Made by a program: the position numbers and the translations under genes. The notes below the pieces were generated by a model. That model worked only from the letters and a program-made list of their open reading frames with translations. It did no database searches and had not been told where the DNA came from. Shown in pieces: positions 50,405 to 59,122 of a stretch of 64,000 nt of DNA; the stretch's first letter is position 1; each line of letters begins with the position of its first letter. The DNA lies in assembly GCF_003350535.1 (NCBI RefSeq), contig NZ_QQBB01000009.1, positions 62,001 through 126,000 on the forward strand, in the 5' to 3' direction. The DNA comes from Microvirga subterranea (GTDB taxonomy: Bacteria > Pseudomonadota > Alphaproteobacteria > Rhizobiales > Beijerinckiaceae).

Positions 50405-50914
50405 GTTCTGCATCCGCCCCGCCGGGGACGCGCCCGAGGCGTCGGCTGTGGGGGCGGGTGCGGTTTTCGGCCGGACCGGGTCTCGCAAGCCCGGCGCCGC
50501 CGGGATCCCGAGCGGGAGACGACGCAGGCGGCCGCGTTCGGGCGTGGCCTTCTTCGTCCTCTTCCCAGCCTCGCCCGCACCGGGTGCGCCACGCATCCGG
50601 GGCTGCGCGAAATGCGCCTTAAGGGGCATGGGGATGACTGTGGCATCCCGGATCATGCCCCGGAGCGCGAGGCCGGGCTCCTTCAGGAAAGCCGCGTGCG
50701 GGACGATTTGGGCCCGCCGCACGAACGGCAGCCCGCTCCCGAACTCCCCCGCCCGCTCCGCCGGAGCGGCGAGGCCCAGACGTCCCGCGCCTCCCCGTCC
50801 CGTTCCAGGACAGAGCCAGGACCGGTCCGGCCCTCCTTCCCGCCGCACGCGGCGGGAAGCCGATGCCCCCTGCCCTTTTCATCCGTTCCTTTTCTTCATT
50901 GATCGGTGACGCCC
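50405..50914 (+). other. Long leader or non-coding region behind the SOS-type promoter
   Basis: This is about 510 bases with no convincing gene. Open frames on both strands are Arg/Pro/Gly-rich translations of G+C-rich DNA without ribosome sites. A GGGGCATG...CATGCCCC inverted pair lies near 50627-50663. It may be the 5' leader of the gene at 50915 or a non-coding RNA. Confidence 0.5.
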
Positions 50915-51325
50915 ATGTTTCTCTACGACCTGCTCAAGGACCCCGCCCTGCTCCCGTCCGAGGACGCGATCGACCTGCCGGATTTCGTGCGGCCCGATTA
51001 TCCCTTCGACCTGCCGCCGTACCGGCGCGCCTTCTTCGCGCGGGTGTTCGAGGCGGCGGGCGTGCCGCGGACCTGCCCGAACGGCGCCTGCCGCCGGACC
51101 CGGCGCTGCGAGGGCGAGGCCGGGCCGCCCTGCTACAGGGCCGACCGGGAGCGCCTGAGCCGGCTGCTGCTGCGGGTCTATGTGGCGCTCCACTACATGA
51201 CGCCCGAGGGCATCGCGGCGGTGGCCATCGACCTCGACGAGGAGCTCGGCGGGCCGCCGCTCAACCTGACCTCCGACTTCCTCCGCCCGCTCACGCCGCC
51301 CATGAAAGGCGACGGCTCGCGGTGA
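50915..51325 (+). CDS. Conserved-looking hypothetical protein with a cysteine cluster
   Basis: This 136-residue soluble protein starts MFLYDLLKDPALLPSEDAID and contains LPDFVRPDYPFDLPPYRRAFFARVFEAAG, then a Cys-rich patch (VPRTCPNGACRRTRRCEGEAGPPCYRADRERLSRLLLRVY, about 54-93; four cysteines that could bind metal), then an acidic helical end. I know no family. A GTG three codons upstream (50906) is an alternative start; neither start has a good ribosome site. The SOS-type promoter 510 bases upstream is the nearest recognisable signal. Confidence 0.6.
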   Translation: MFLYDLLKDPALLPSEDAIDLPDFVRPDYPFDLPPYRRAFFARVFEAAGVPRTCPNGACRRTRRCEGEAGPPCYRADRERLSRLLLRVYVALHYMTPEGIAAVAIDLDEELGGPPLNLTSDFLRPLTPPMKGDGSR

Positions 51326-51414
51326 ACGGCGACGAGGCGCCGTGCCTCAAGTGTGCTTTAAGGGCGGAACCGGCTGTGGCGACGCGCCCATCCGGTTCCG
51401 CTCCACGCGGCGGG

Positions 51415-51864
51415 CTAGAAGCCGACGCCGATCGAGACGCCTCCATACGGGCCGCCATAGCCGTAGTATGGACGGTAGTAGGGCCGGCCGTAGCCTGCGT
51501 AGTAGCGCGTCGGCGCATAATAGGGGGCGGGGCGATAATAGCCGTAGGGATAGCCGTAACGCACGACCCGTGCGGGCCGGTAATAGCCATAGCGGTAGGG
51601 CCGGGCGTACCGCACGACCCGGACGGGCCGGTAGGGACGATAATAGCCATAGCGGTAAGGCCGCGCATAACGGACGACGCGGACCGAGCGCCGAGGTCCC
51701 CAATTCCGGTACACGACCTTGCGGTGGACATGGCCGGAGCGGTGCTTGGCGTAAGCCACCTCGACCTTGTCGAGGTTGGGAATCGCGGGTTTCGGGGACG
51801 CTTCGGCCATGCCGCCCCAGGCGACGCTCACGGCCAGGGCGGCCAGCAGATGACGGAGACGCAT
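51415..51864 (-). CDS. Secreted Tyr/Arg-rich repeat protein
   Basis: This 149-residue protein has a signal peptide (about 1-23, ending AEASP). It is followed by a basic region and a striking low-complexity block: VRVVRYARPYRYGYYRP occurs twice in a row (about 61-77 and 81-97), then RVVRYGYPYGYYRP and a GYGRPYYRPYYGYGGPYGG tail. About a quarter of the mature residues are Tyr. Similar exported Tyr/Gly-rich proteins occur in methylobacteria and rhizobia; function is unknown, perhaps an envelope or matrix component. Confidence 0.8.
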   Translation of the reverse strand: MRLRHLLAALAVSVAWGGMAEASPKPAIPNLDKVEVAYAKHRSGHVHRKVVYRNWGPRRSVRVVRYARPYRYGYYRPYRPVRVVRYARPYRYGYYRPARVVRYGYPYGYYRPAPYYAPTRYYAGYGRPYYRPYYGYGGPYGGVSIGVGF

Positions 51865-52101
51865 CGATACCTCCTAAGGTGATATGTCATGAAACGTATG
51901 CTCCGCGGGGCCGTTCCCACGGCATCTCCTGCCCGACGGGTGCGACGGGGCTCTCGAAGCGGGTGGGACACGGCGGAAGAGTTACCTTAAGCGGCCCAGC
52001 GCCATGCGCTCAGGTCAGGTCTGGTGTTCATGCCGCCGGATTCCTACGGTCACGCTCGGGATCGTATGAGCAGAGGCGGAGCGAAGAAGGGAGCCTTGCC
52101 C

Positions 52102-53613
52102 ATGGCTGACGCAACTCGGGTCCAGGATCCTGCCCTGCGCGGCAGGATCATGTCGGCGGAGGAGGCGGCCGGCCTCATTCCCACGGGCGCCAATGTCGGA
52201 ATGAGCGGCTTTACCGGCGCCGGCTATCCAAAGGAGGTTCCCGTCGCCCTCGCCCGCCGCATCATGGCGGCGCACGAACGCGGCGATCCGTTCCGGATCG
52301 GCGTGTGGACCGGCGCCTCGACCGCGCCGGAGCTCGACGGCGCGCTCGCCAAGGTCGACGGCATCGAGATGCGCCTGCCCTACCAGTCCGACCCGACCTG
52401 CCGCGAACGGATCAATGCCGGGCAGATGGACTACATCGACATCCACCTGTCGCACGTGGCGCAGTTCGTCTGGTTCGGCTTCCTCGGCCATCTCGACGTG
52501 GCCGTCGTCGAGGTGGCGGCTGTGCTGGACGGAGGTCGCCTGGTCCCGTCCTCGTCGGTCGGCAACAACAAGACCTGGCTCGACCAGGCCGACAAGGTCA
52601 TCCTCGAGGTGAACCGGCGCCAGAGCCTGGCGCTGGAAGGCATGCACGACATTTATTACGGCACCCGCCTGCCGCCGCATCGCCAGCCGATCCCGCTCGT
52701 CCACCCGAGCGACCGGATCGGGACGCCCTATCTCATGTGCGATCCGGCCAAGATCGTCGCCATCGTCGAGACGGACCAGCCGGACCGCAACACCCGCTTC
52801 ACCCCGCCCGATGAGACGTCGCGCATGATCGCCGGACATGTGATCGAGTTCCTCGGACACGAGGTGAAGAAGGGCCGACTGCCGAACACGCTCCTGCCGC
52901 TGCAATCCGGGGTCGGCAACGTGGCGAACGCGGTGTTCGCGGGCCTTAAGGACAGCCCGTTCGAGAACCTCACCGCTTACACGGAGGTGCTGCAGGACGG
53001 GATGCTCGACCTCGTCGATTCCGGAAAGCTGACCTTCGCGTCCGCCACCGCCCTGTCCCTGAGCCACGAGGCCGCCGCCCGCTTCGAGAAGAATATCGAG
53101 GAATTCCGCCAGAAGATCGTCCTGCGGCCGCAGGAGATCAGCAACCACCCGGAGATCATCCGCCGGCTCGGGATCATCGCCATGAACGGGATGATCGAGG
53201 CCGACATCTACGGCAACGTCAACTCCACCCATGTGATGGGATCGAGCATCATGAACGGGATCGGGGGCTCCGGCGATTTCGCCCGCAACGCGTTCCTGTC
53301 CTTCTTCATGACCCCGTCGGTCGCTAAGGGCGGCACGATCTCGTGCATCGTCCCCATGGTGTCCCATGTCGATCATACGGAGCACGACGTTCAGGTGGTC
53401 GTGACCGAGCAGGGGCTTGCGGACCTGCGCGGCCTCGCACCGCGGCAGCGCGCCAGGGTCGTCATCGAGAACTGCGCGCACCCGCATTTCCGGCCTGCGC
53501 TCCAGGATTATTTCGAGCGCGCCGTCCGCGGGGCGCCCGGCCGGCACACCCCTCACCTCCTCGACGAGGCGCTGAGCTGGCACGCGCGCTACCTGCGGCA
53601 CGGAACGATGTAA
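52102..53613 (+). CDS. Acetyl-CoA hydrolase/transferase family (succinyl-CoA:acetate CoA-transferase-like)
   Basis: This 503-residue enzyme is of the class I CoA-transferase family (Cat1/AarC type). AEEAAGLIPTGANVGMSGFTGAGYPKEVPVAL (about 20-50) is the N-terminal domain start. LPLQSGVGNVANAVFAGLKDSPFENLTAYTEVLQDGMLDLVDSGK (about 278-322) contains the expected catalytic Glu in TEVLQDG. GGIGGSGDFARNAFLSFFMTPS and SCIVPMVSHVDHTEHDVQVVVTEQGLADLRGLAP are family signatures. It moves CoA between succinyl-CoA and acetate (or propionate). The ATG at 52102 with AGAAGGGAG upstream is preferred over a longer leader. It is monocistronic. Confidence 0.92.
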   Translation: MADATRVQDPALRGRIMSAEEAAGLIPTGANVGMSGFTGAGYPKEVPVALARRIMAAHERGDPFRIGVWTGASTAPELDGALAKVDGIEMRLPYQSDPTCRERINAGQMDYIDIHLSHVAQFVWFGFLGHLDVAVVEVAAVLDGGRLVPSSSVGNNKTWLDQADKVILEVNRRQSLALEGMHDIYYGTRLPPHRQPIPLVHPSDRIGTPYLMCDPAKIVAIVETDQPDRNTRFTPPDETSRMIAGHVIEFLGHEVKKGRLPNTLLPLQSGVGNVANAVFAGLKDSPFENLTAYTEVLQDGMLDLVDSGKLTFASATALSLSHEAAARFEKNIEEFRQKIVLRPQEISNHPEIIRRLGIIAMNGMIEADIYGNVNSTHVMGSSIMNGIGGSGDFARNAFLSFFMTPSVAKGGTISCIVPMVSHVDHTEHDVQVVVTEQGLADLRGLAPRQRARVVIENCAHPHFRPALQDYFERAVRGAPGRHTPHLLDEALSWHARYLRHGTM

Positions 53614-53637
53614 ATGGATCCGACGCGGCGCTCCTGC

Positions 53638-53883
53638 TCACACGTCCGGCATGGTGACTGTCACGTCCCGGCGCGAGAGACGGTGCTGAAGGTCGTTGCA
53701 GTCGCGCGCCCGGAGCCCGTCGAGGTAGCCGAGCTCGGTCCGCGCATGATCGTCCGTGAGGCGGACCACGAGACCGTCTCCGTCGCGGGCGATGGTGGCG
53801 ACCGTCACCAGGCCGATCGGCGTCTCCCGCTCGATCCGGCCGCCGAGAACATCGTCGCATTGCATCCGCAGAATGACGTCCAT
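53638..53883 (-). CDS. Small hypothetical protein
   Basis: This 81-residue protein begins MDVILRMQCDDVLGGRIERE, followed by beta-rich TPIGLVTVATIARDGDGLVVRLTDDHARTELGYLDGLRARDCNDL. GAGGAGGTGGCG directly precedes the ATG at 53883, a strong ribosome site that also sets this start over a longer frame. No domain is recognised. It is convergent to the CoA-transferase gene. Confidence 0.6.
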   Translation of the reverse strand: MDVILRMQCDDVLGGRIERETPIGLVTVATIARDGDGLVVRLTDDHARTELGYLDGLRARDCNDLQHRLSRRDVTVTMPDV

Positions 53884-54048
53884 CGCCACCTCCTCGTTGG
53901 CCGTCCGGCTATCAAGGCGCCGGCCGGACTTAAGGTTTCCGCATGCCATGAATAGCGAAGCCGCATGGGAGCACACCAGTGACCTTCCGGCGCATCCGCG
54001 CTAACAACAAGTGATGAGTACGGCCCACCCTGAATCACCGAGATCCTC

Positions 54049-55197
54049 ATGTTCCTGACCAACCAAGACGTGATCGAACTGACCGAATGGCGGCGACGGC
54101 TCCACCGGATGCCGGAGGTGTCGAGGGAGGAGGCGAAGACCGCCGAGGAGGTTCAGGCCTTTCTCGAAGCGAACGCCCCCGACCGGATCGTTACGAGCCT
54201 CGGCGGACACGGGGTCGCGGCGGTCTACGAGGGCCGCGAGCCGGGTCCGACCGTGATGGTCAGGGCCGAGCTCGACGCCCTGCCGATCGAGGAGATCAGC
54301 GACGCACCGCATCGCTCCGCCATTCCCGGCAAGGGGCATCTGTGCGGCCATGACGGCCATATGGCGATCCTGGCCGCCCTCGCCCGCGGCCTCGGCCGCC
54401 AGCGTCCCCGGCGGGGCCGCGCCGTGTTGCTCTTCCAGCCGGCCGAGGAAGACGGATCCGGCGCCGCCGCCGTTGTGGCGGACCCGAAGTTCCGCGAGAT
54501 CGCACCCGACATCGCCTTTTCCCTGCACAACATGCCCGGCATCCCGTTCGGCAAGGCCGCTCTGGCGGAGGGCGTGGTCAACTGCGCATCGCGCGGCATG
54601 CGCATCACCCTGACCGGCAAGACCGCCCATGCCTCGATGCCGGAGACGGGCATTTCCCCCATGAACGCGGTGGCGCACCTGATGTCGGCCCTCACGGCGC
54701 TGAGCCACGGCAGCACGCTGGACGAGACCTTTTCCCTGGTGACGATCACCCATGCTGAAATGGGCGAGCCAGCCTTCGGCATCGCGCCGGCACATGCCGA
54801 GATCTGGGCCACCCTGCGCACGCTGACCGATTCCCGGATGCAGGATCTCTGCGCCAGGGCCGAGGCGTTGGCCGCAGAAGCCGCGCGGAACCAAGGCCTG
54901 AAGGTCGACATCGCCTACGACGACGTCTTCCACCACTGCGAGAACGCTCCCGAGGCGGTCGCGCACCTGCGCCGCGCGCTCGAGGCCGAAGGCGTGCCGC
55001 ATGACGAAGGCGCAGGTCCCATCCGGGCCTCGGAGGATTTCGGCCGCTTCGGCCAGAAGGCGCCCGCCGCCATGTTCTTCCTGGGTGCGGGCGAGACCTA
55101 TCCGAGCCTCCACAACCCGGACTACGACTTCCCGGACGACCTGATTGGAATCGGCGCCCGCGTCTTCATGCGGGCGCTCCGTGACATCCTGGGCTAG
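54049..55197 (+). CDS. M20D-family amidohydrolase (hippurate/N-acyl-amino-acid hydrolase-like)
   Basis: This 382-residue metal-dependent peptidase or deacylase has RAELDALPIEE (72-82, Asp76), HLCGHDGHMAIL (97-108; Cys99 and His101 as in the HxCGHDxH motif), the catalytic Glu pair in QPAEEDGSGA (130-139), and EDFGRFGQKAPAAMFFLG in the C-terminal part. The dimerisation lid lies at about 180-295. The enzyme should cleave an amide from an amino acid (aminoacylase, hippurate or IAA-amide hydrolase type). It lies convergent to the amidohydrolase at 55208 beside an ABC operon, so it probably processes an imported N-acyl compound. Confidence 0.92.
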   Translation: MFLTNQDVIELTEWRRRLHRMPEVSREEAKTAEEVQAFLEANAPDRIVTSLGGHGVAAVYEGREPGPTVMVRAELDALPIEEISDAPHRSAIPGKGHLCGHDGHMAILAALARGLGRQRPRRGRAVLLFQPAEEDGSGAAAVVADPKFREIAPDIAFSLHNMPGIPFGKAALAEGVVNCASRGMRITLTGKTAHASMPETGISPMNAVAHLMSALTALSHGSTLDETFSLVTITHAEMGEPAFGIAPAHAEIWATLRTLTDSRMQDLCARAEALAAEAARNQGLKVDIAYDDVFHHCENAPEAVAHLRRALEAEGVPHDEGAGPIRASEDFGRFGQKAPAAMFFLGAGETYPSLHNPDYDFPDDLIGIGARVFMRALRDILG

Positions 55198-55207
55198 GCG
55201 GCAGGCC

Positions 55208-56401
55208 TCAAGGAGCCTCGACCAGGGCCCGCCCGTCGCGGGCGACGACCCGTCCGTTCTTCACGACGAGCCGGCGCGGACGCCGGCTCACCACCGCCTC
55301 TGCGAGGGTCTCGCCGTCGAGTAGAACGAAATCGGCCCGGCATCCGACATCGAGGCCGTAGCCGTCGAGGTCCATCATGCGGGCGCCGCCATGGGTGCAG
55401 ACGTCGAGCGCCAGCGCCACCTCGTCGTCGCGGCGGAAGTTGTTGCGCAGGCCGACCAGGACGGCGCGCTCCAGCATGTCGGCATTGCCATAGGGTCCCC
55501 ACGTATCGCGGATCCCGTCCGAACCCGCTGCGACGACCACGCCGGCATCGACGAGGCGCTTGACCGGCGGCACCGGCCGGGAGGCGGGCGCCGTCGTGAG
55601 GATGTGCACCCGCGCCTCCGCCAGGGCGTCGATCAGGCTCGCCACATAATCCTGGTCCGCCATGCCGAGGCAGAAGGCGTGGCTGACAGTCACCCGGCCC
55701 TGGAGGCCCAGCGCCTTCGTGCGCTCGATGATGAGCTCCATGGAGAAGGCCCCGAGCTCCGCCGGCTCGTGCAGATGGATGTCGACCGGGCAGCCGTAGC
55801 GGTCTGCCAGTCCGAACACCACGTCGAGATGCCCTTTCGGGTCGCGATCGATGGCGGAAGGGTCGAGGCCGCCGATCACGTCGGCCCCGAGCTTGAGCGC
55901 CTCCTCCATCAGCTCGACCGTCCCGGGACGGATGAGCATCCCGCTCTGCGGAAAGGCGACGATGTCGATGTCCACGACGCCGCGGTACTGCTCCCGCGTT
56001 TTCAGGACGCCTTCGATTCCGCTGAGGCCCATGTCGGTGTCCACGTCGACGTGGGAGCGGATGTGGGTCGACCCTTGGGCCACAGACAGGACGACCTGCC
56101 GGGCCGACTGGCGGGCGGGATCGATGCCGAGGAGGCGCTTCTGCGCCCTCTCGTTGTCGATCTTGTCGATCAGGCGCGGCCCGACATCGTTGTGGTACCA
56201 GCGCATGCCGAGAAGCGACTTGTCGAGATGGGTATGGGCCTCGACGAGACCCGGAACCACGATGGCGCCCCCACCGTCCACCACGTCCGCGCCGGGGACA
56301 GCATCCCCACCATAGGACGCGATGCGTCCGTCCTGCACCGTCACGCTTGTCGCTTCGCCCCCCATGGGCCGAACGTTGGTGATGTATAGGTCGCCGTTCA
56401 T
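55208..56401 (-). CDS. Cytosine-deaminase-like amidohydrolase
   Basis: This 397-residue metal-dependent hydrolase of the amidohydrolase superfamily has EAHTHLDKSLLG (54-65; H-x-H with the HLDK typical of the cytosine deaminase group), HIRSHVDVD (113-121), DIHLHEP (about 189-195), VSHAFCLG (about 222-229) and AAGSDGIRD (about 276-284, the metal Asp). The start at 56401 is chosen because longer frames run into the divergent promoter. It should hydrolyse a cyclic amide or amidine or deaminate a heterocycle. It is divergent from the GntR regulator and convergent to the M20 gene. Confidence 0.9.
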   Translation of the reverse strand: MNGDLYITNVRPMGGEATSVTVQDGRIASYGGDAVPGADVVDGGGAIVVPGLVEAHTHLDKSLLGMRWYHNDVGPRLIDKIDNERAQKRLLGIDPARQSARQVVLSVAQGSTHIRSHVDVDTDMGLSGIEGVLKTREQYRGVVDIDIVAFPQSGMLIRPGTVELMEEALKLGADVIGGLDPSAIDRDPKGHLDVVFGLADRYGCPVDIHLHEPAELGAFSMELIIERTKALGLQGRVTVSHAFCLGMADQDYVASLIDALAEARVHILTTAPASRPVPPVKRLVDAGVVVAAGSDGIRDTWGPYGNADMLERAVLVGLRNNFRRDDEVALALDVCTHGGARMMDLDGYGLDVGCRADFVLLDGETLAEAVVSRRPRRLVVKNGRVVARDGRALVEAP

Positions 56402-56486
56402 TGGTCTCGCCTCGCTCTCTTTCAGGCCGCCGCCTGTTCGGTTCGTACACAAAGCCAGTTGCAGAACGACCATAGAAGTATACATT

Positions 56487-56498
56487 ATTGGATACAAT
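56487..56498. promoter_or_regulatory. Candidate GntR operator, site 1
   Basis: ATTGGATACAAT lies between the divergent amidohydrolase and GntR genes, within AT-rich DNA that also holds GTATAC. Its exact reverse complement recurs at 57455-57466 ahead of the transporter operon. A partial third copy (TGGATACAAAAT) lies at about 56535. Confidence 0.65.
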
Positions 56499-56584
56499 AC
56501 TTTTCCGGCCGAGGGTCTTTCTGCGAGAGCAAAATGGATACAAAATGGTGGCGAGCCCACCTCCACCCTTCATCGCCCGCTTTC

Positions 56585-57286
56585 ATGTCCCATCGTCTCT
56601 CGAAAACCGCTGCCCCGACCCGCAGCGATGCCGTCTACTTCGGACTTCGCCGCGCCATCATCGAACAGGCCCTGCTCCCGGGGGACAAGCTGACCGAGGA
56701 TGTGATCGGCGAGCGGTTCGGGGTCAGCCGCACCATCGTGAGGTCCGTGCTGGCCCGCCTGAATGCCGAAGGCCTGGTGGATCTTCAGCCGAATAAGGGT
56801 GCGGCCATCGCCCAGCCGAGCCTCGCGGAAGCCTATGACATCTTCGAGGCCCGGATGTGCCTGGAGCGCCAGGTCCTCGCCCGCCTGGCTGAGAAGGTCA
56901 CGGATCAGGATCTTCAGCTGCTTGAGCAGCACGTCGGACTAGAAGCCAAGGCTGGGCATCAGGACAGTGCTGCGTCGATTCGTCTTGCGGGCGAGTTCCA
57001 CATCCTCCTCGCCGAACTGTCCGGCAACAAGGTTCTCGCCCGGTACGTGGACGAAGTCGTGTCCCGCTGCTCCCTGATCCTGGCAATGTACAGCCGCCCG
57101 CACTCCGCCGACTGCTCGATCAACGAGCATCACCAGATCATCGACGCCCTGCGCACCCGGGATGCCGCCCGCGCCATCAATGCCATGGACCATCATCTCC
57201 AGGCGGTCACGGAACGCGCCCTGCTCTCGTCCAACTCCGACAAGCAGCGGGACATCCGCTCCATCCTGGATCGCTACGCGAGCTGA
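56585..57286 (+). CDS. GntR-family transcriptional regulator (FCD type)
   Basis: This 233-residue regulator has a winged HTH (RSDAVYFGLRRAIIEQALLPGDKLTEDVIGERFGVSRTIVRSVLARLNAEGLVDLQPNKGAAIA, about 13-75). It is followed by a helical FCD effector domain (YDIFEARMCLERQVLARLAE, AGEFHILLAELSGNKVLARYVDEVVSRCSLILAMY, NEHHQIIDALRTRDAARAINAMDHHLQAV, with His ligands for a metal). I start at 56585 so the HTH is near the N-terminus; an ATG at 56534 would overlap a possible operator. It probably represses its own locus and the transporter operon downstream, with the transported compound as inducer. Confidence 0.9.
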   Translation: MSHRLSKTAAPTRSDAVYFGLRRAIIEQALLPGDKLTEDVIGERFGVSRTIVRSVLARLNAEGLVDLQPNKGAAIAQPSLAEAYDIFEARMCLERQVLARLAEKVTDQDLQLLEQHVGLEAKAGHQDSAASIRLAGEFHILLAELSGNKVLARYVDEVVSRCSLILAMYSRPHSADCSINEHHQIIDALRTRDAARAINAMDHHLQAVTERALLSSNSDKQRDIRSILDRYAS

Positions 57287-57454
57287 TCGTTACGCACCCC
57301 ATTGCGTATCGTTTTGTAGCCCAACACGCTCCTGGACTCAGCCGGCGGCGATCGTTCACGGCTGCTTGTCAGGCACATTGTGCACAAAACTTGCTCATGA
57401 CGAAGCGTCAATAGTCGATTGACGAGCTATTAACTGTATGCAAACCTGCTAGCG

Positions 57455-57466
57455 ATTGTATCCAAT
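57455..57466. promoter_or_regulatory. Candidate GntR operator, site 2
   Basis: ATTGTATCCAAT is the exact reverse complement of site 1 and lies 34 bases before the start of the binding-protein gene, at the promoter position of the transporter operon. This links transporter and regulator in one regulon. Confidence 0.65.
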
Positions 57467-57499
57467 ATAATCCCAGCCAGAGGGAACTTGGAGGCCATG

Positions 57500-59068
57500 A
57501 TGAAAGCTCGGCACGTCGCTACACTATCGGTCGCATTCGGGGCCCTGATGGGCCTCGCCGCAGAAGCAAAGACGCTGCGTTGGTCGTCCCCGACCGACCT
57601 CACCACGCTCGATCCGTATGCCCACACGGAGAGCTTCACCACCAGCATGCTGCACCACGTGTTCGACCCGCTGGTGCGTCGCGGTCGAAACCTCGAACTC
57701 GAGCCCGCGCTGGCGGTCAGCTGGAAGACGGTGAAGCCCGACACCTGGCGGTTCGAGCTTCGCAAGAACGTGAAGTTCCATAACGGCAATCCGTTCACCG
57801 CCGACGACGTGGTGGCCTCGATCACCCGTCTGCTCGATCCAGGCGCTCGGGCCCGCGGCAACATCGCGACCGTCCTCAAGGCCGAGAAGGTGGACGACTA
57901 CACGGTCGACATCGTCACCAACGGCCCGTACCCGCTCCTCCTGAACGACCTTGCCGGCGTGTACATCATGGACAAGGAGTGGATGGAGGCGAACGGCGCC
58001 CTAAAACCGGGCAACATCGCCACCGGCGTGACGACGGCGGCCTCGACCAGTGCGGTCGGTACGGGTCCGTTCAAGGTCGAATCCTACAAGCCGGATGCGG
58101 GCACCACCTTCGTGGTCAACCCCGATTGGTGGGACAAGCCGCAGCACAACCTCACCCGCATCGAGTTCAAGCCGGTGAAGTCGGACGCGACCCGCGTGGC
58201 CGCCCTTCTCTCCGGCGAACTCGATCTGATCGCCCCGGCGCCCCTGCAGGATCTTCAGCGGATCGGCTCGTCCTCCGGCTTTAAGGTCATCGAGGAACCC
58301 TCGCTCCGCCTGATCATGCTGACGCTCAGCGCCAAGCCGGAACTCAAGGCGATGCCGGGGCAGAAGAATCCGATGCTCGACGTCAAGGTGCGTCAGGCCA
58401 TGTGGCATGCCATCGACTTCGAGACGATCAAGAAGCGTGTCATGCGCGACAAGTCCCGCAACACCGGCACCCTCGTGGCGCCTCCGGTGCCGGGTTATTC
58501 CAAGGACAACGACCAGCCGCTCGGCTACGATCAGGACAAGGCCAAGAAGCTCCTCGCAGAGGCGGGGTACCCCAACGGCTTCAAGACCAAGCTCAACTGC
58601 CCGAACGACCGCTACATCAACGACGAGCAGACCTGCGTGGCGATCGCGTCGATGTGGACCAAGGTCGGCATCCAGACAGAACTGCAGACGGAATCCCGTG
58701 CGACCTATTTCCCCCGCCAGGATCGCGGCGAATTCGATGTCTCGATGGTCGGCTGGGCGACCCTGCCGCCGATGGACGGGTTCAGCGTCCTGTCGTCGCT
58801 GCTCACCGCCCAGAAGGACGGATACGGCGGCTCGAACTCGAGCGGCTACACCAATCCGCAGATCGAGGAGCTGACCCGCAAGGCGGCGGTTGAGCTCGAC
58901 GAGGAGAAGCGTCGCTCGATGCTGGTCGAGGCGTTGAAGGTGGCTCGCGATACGGTCGCCTTCATCCCGATTCACCAGCAGCCGGTCGCATGGGCGGTCC
59001 GTGACGGCGTCGACGTGCCCCAGTTCCCGGACGAGTACGTCCGTCTCTGGTTCGCCAACGTGAAGTAG
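57500..59068 (+). CDS. Peptide/nickel-type ABC transporter binding protein (family 5)
   Basis: This 522-residue periplasmic protein has a signal peptide (about 1-22, ending AEAK). It has typical SBP_bac_5 features: LRWSSPTDLTTLDPYAHTESFTTSMLHHVFDPLVRRG (about 25-61), KNVKFHNGNPFTADDVVASITRLLD, VGTGPFKVESY, VRQAMWHAIDFETIKKRVM and GYDQDKAKKLLAEAGYPNGFK. Such proteins bind peptides, glutathione, opines or other small amides. GGAGG five bases before the ATG at 57500 favours this start over the ATG three bases earlier. It is the first gene of the operon and is followed by a hairpin. Confidence 0.93.
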   Translation: MKARHVATLSVAFGALMGLAAEAKTLRWSSPTDLTTLDPYAHTESFTTSMLHHVFDPLVRRGRNLELEPALAVSWKTVKPDTWRFELRKNVKFHNGNPFTADDVVASITRLLDPGARARGNIATVLKAEKVDDYTVDIVTNGPYPLLLNDLAGVYIMDKEWMEANGALKPGNIATGVTTAASTSAVGTGPFKVESYKPDAGTTFVVNPDWWDKPQHNLTRIEFKPVKSDATRVAALLSGELDLIAPAPLQDLQRIGSSSGFKVIEEPSLRLIMLTLSAKPELKAMPGQKNPMLDVKVRQAMWHAIDFETIKKRVMRDKSRNTGTLVAPPVPGYSKDNDQPLGYDQDKAKKLLAEAGYPNGFKTKLNCPNDRYINDEQTCVAIASMWTKVGIQTELQTESRATYFPRQDRGEFDVSMVGWATLPPMDGFSVLSSLLTAQKDGYGGSNSSGYTNPQIEELTRKAAVELDEEKRRSMLVEALKVARDTVAFIPIHQQPVAWAVRDGVDVPQFPDEYVRLWFANVK

Positions 59069-59086
59069 CCCTCTCACAAAGGACGC

Positions 59087-59117
59087 GCGGCCCGCCCCTC
59101 CCGTGGGGACGGGCCGC
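59087..59117 (+). other. Intercistronic hairpin after the family 5 binding-protein gene
   Basis: GCGGCCCG (59087-59094) and CGGGCCGC (59110-59117), extended by CCCC/GGGG with one bulge, form a strong stem 18 bases past the stop. Its right arm ends six bases before the permease ATG, so it may also mask that gene's ribosome site. Confidence 0.75.
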
Positions 59118-59122
59118 CAGAA

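Noticed and set aside
50219..50909. Several 200-codon frames on both strands behind the SOS-type promoter
   Set aside because: None has a ribosome site, family motif or balanced composition, and the frames overlap each other on both strands.
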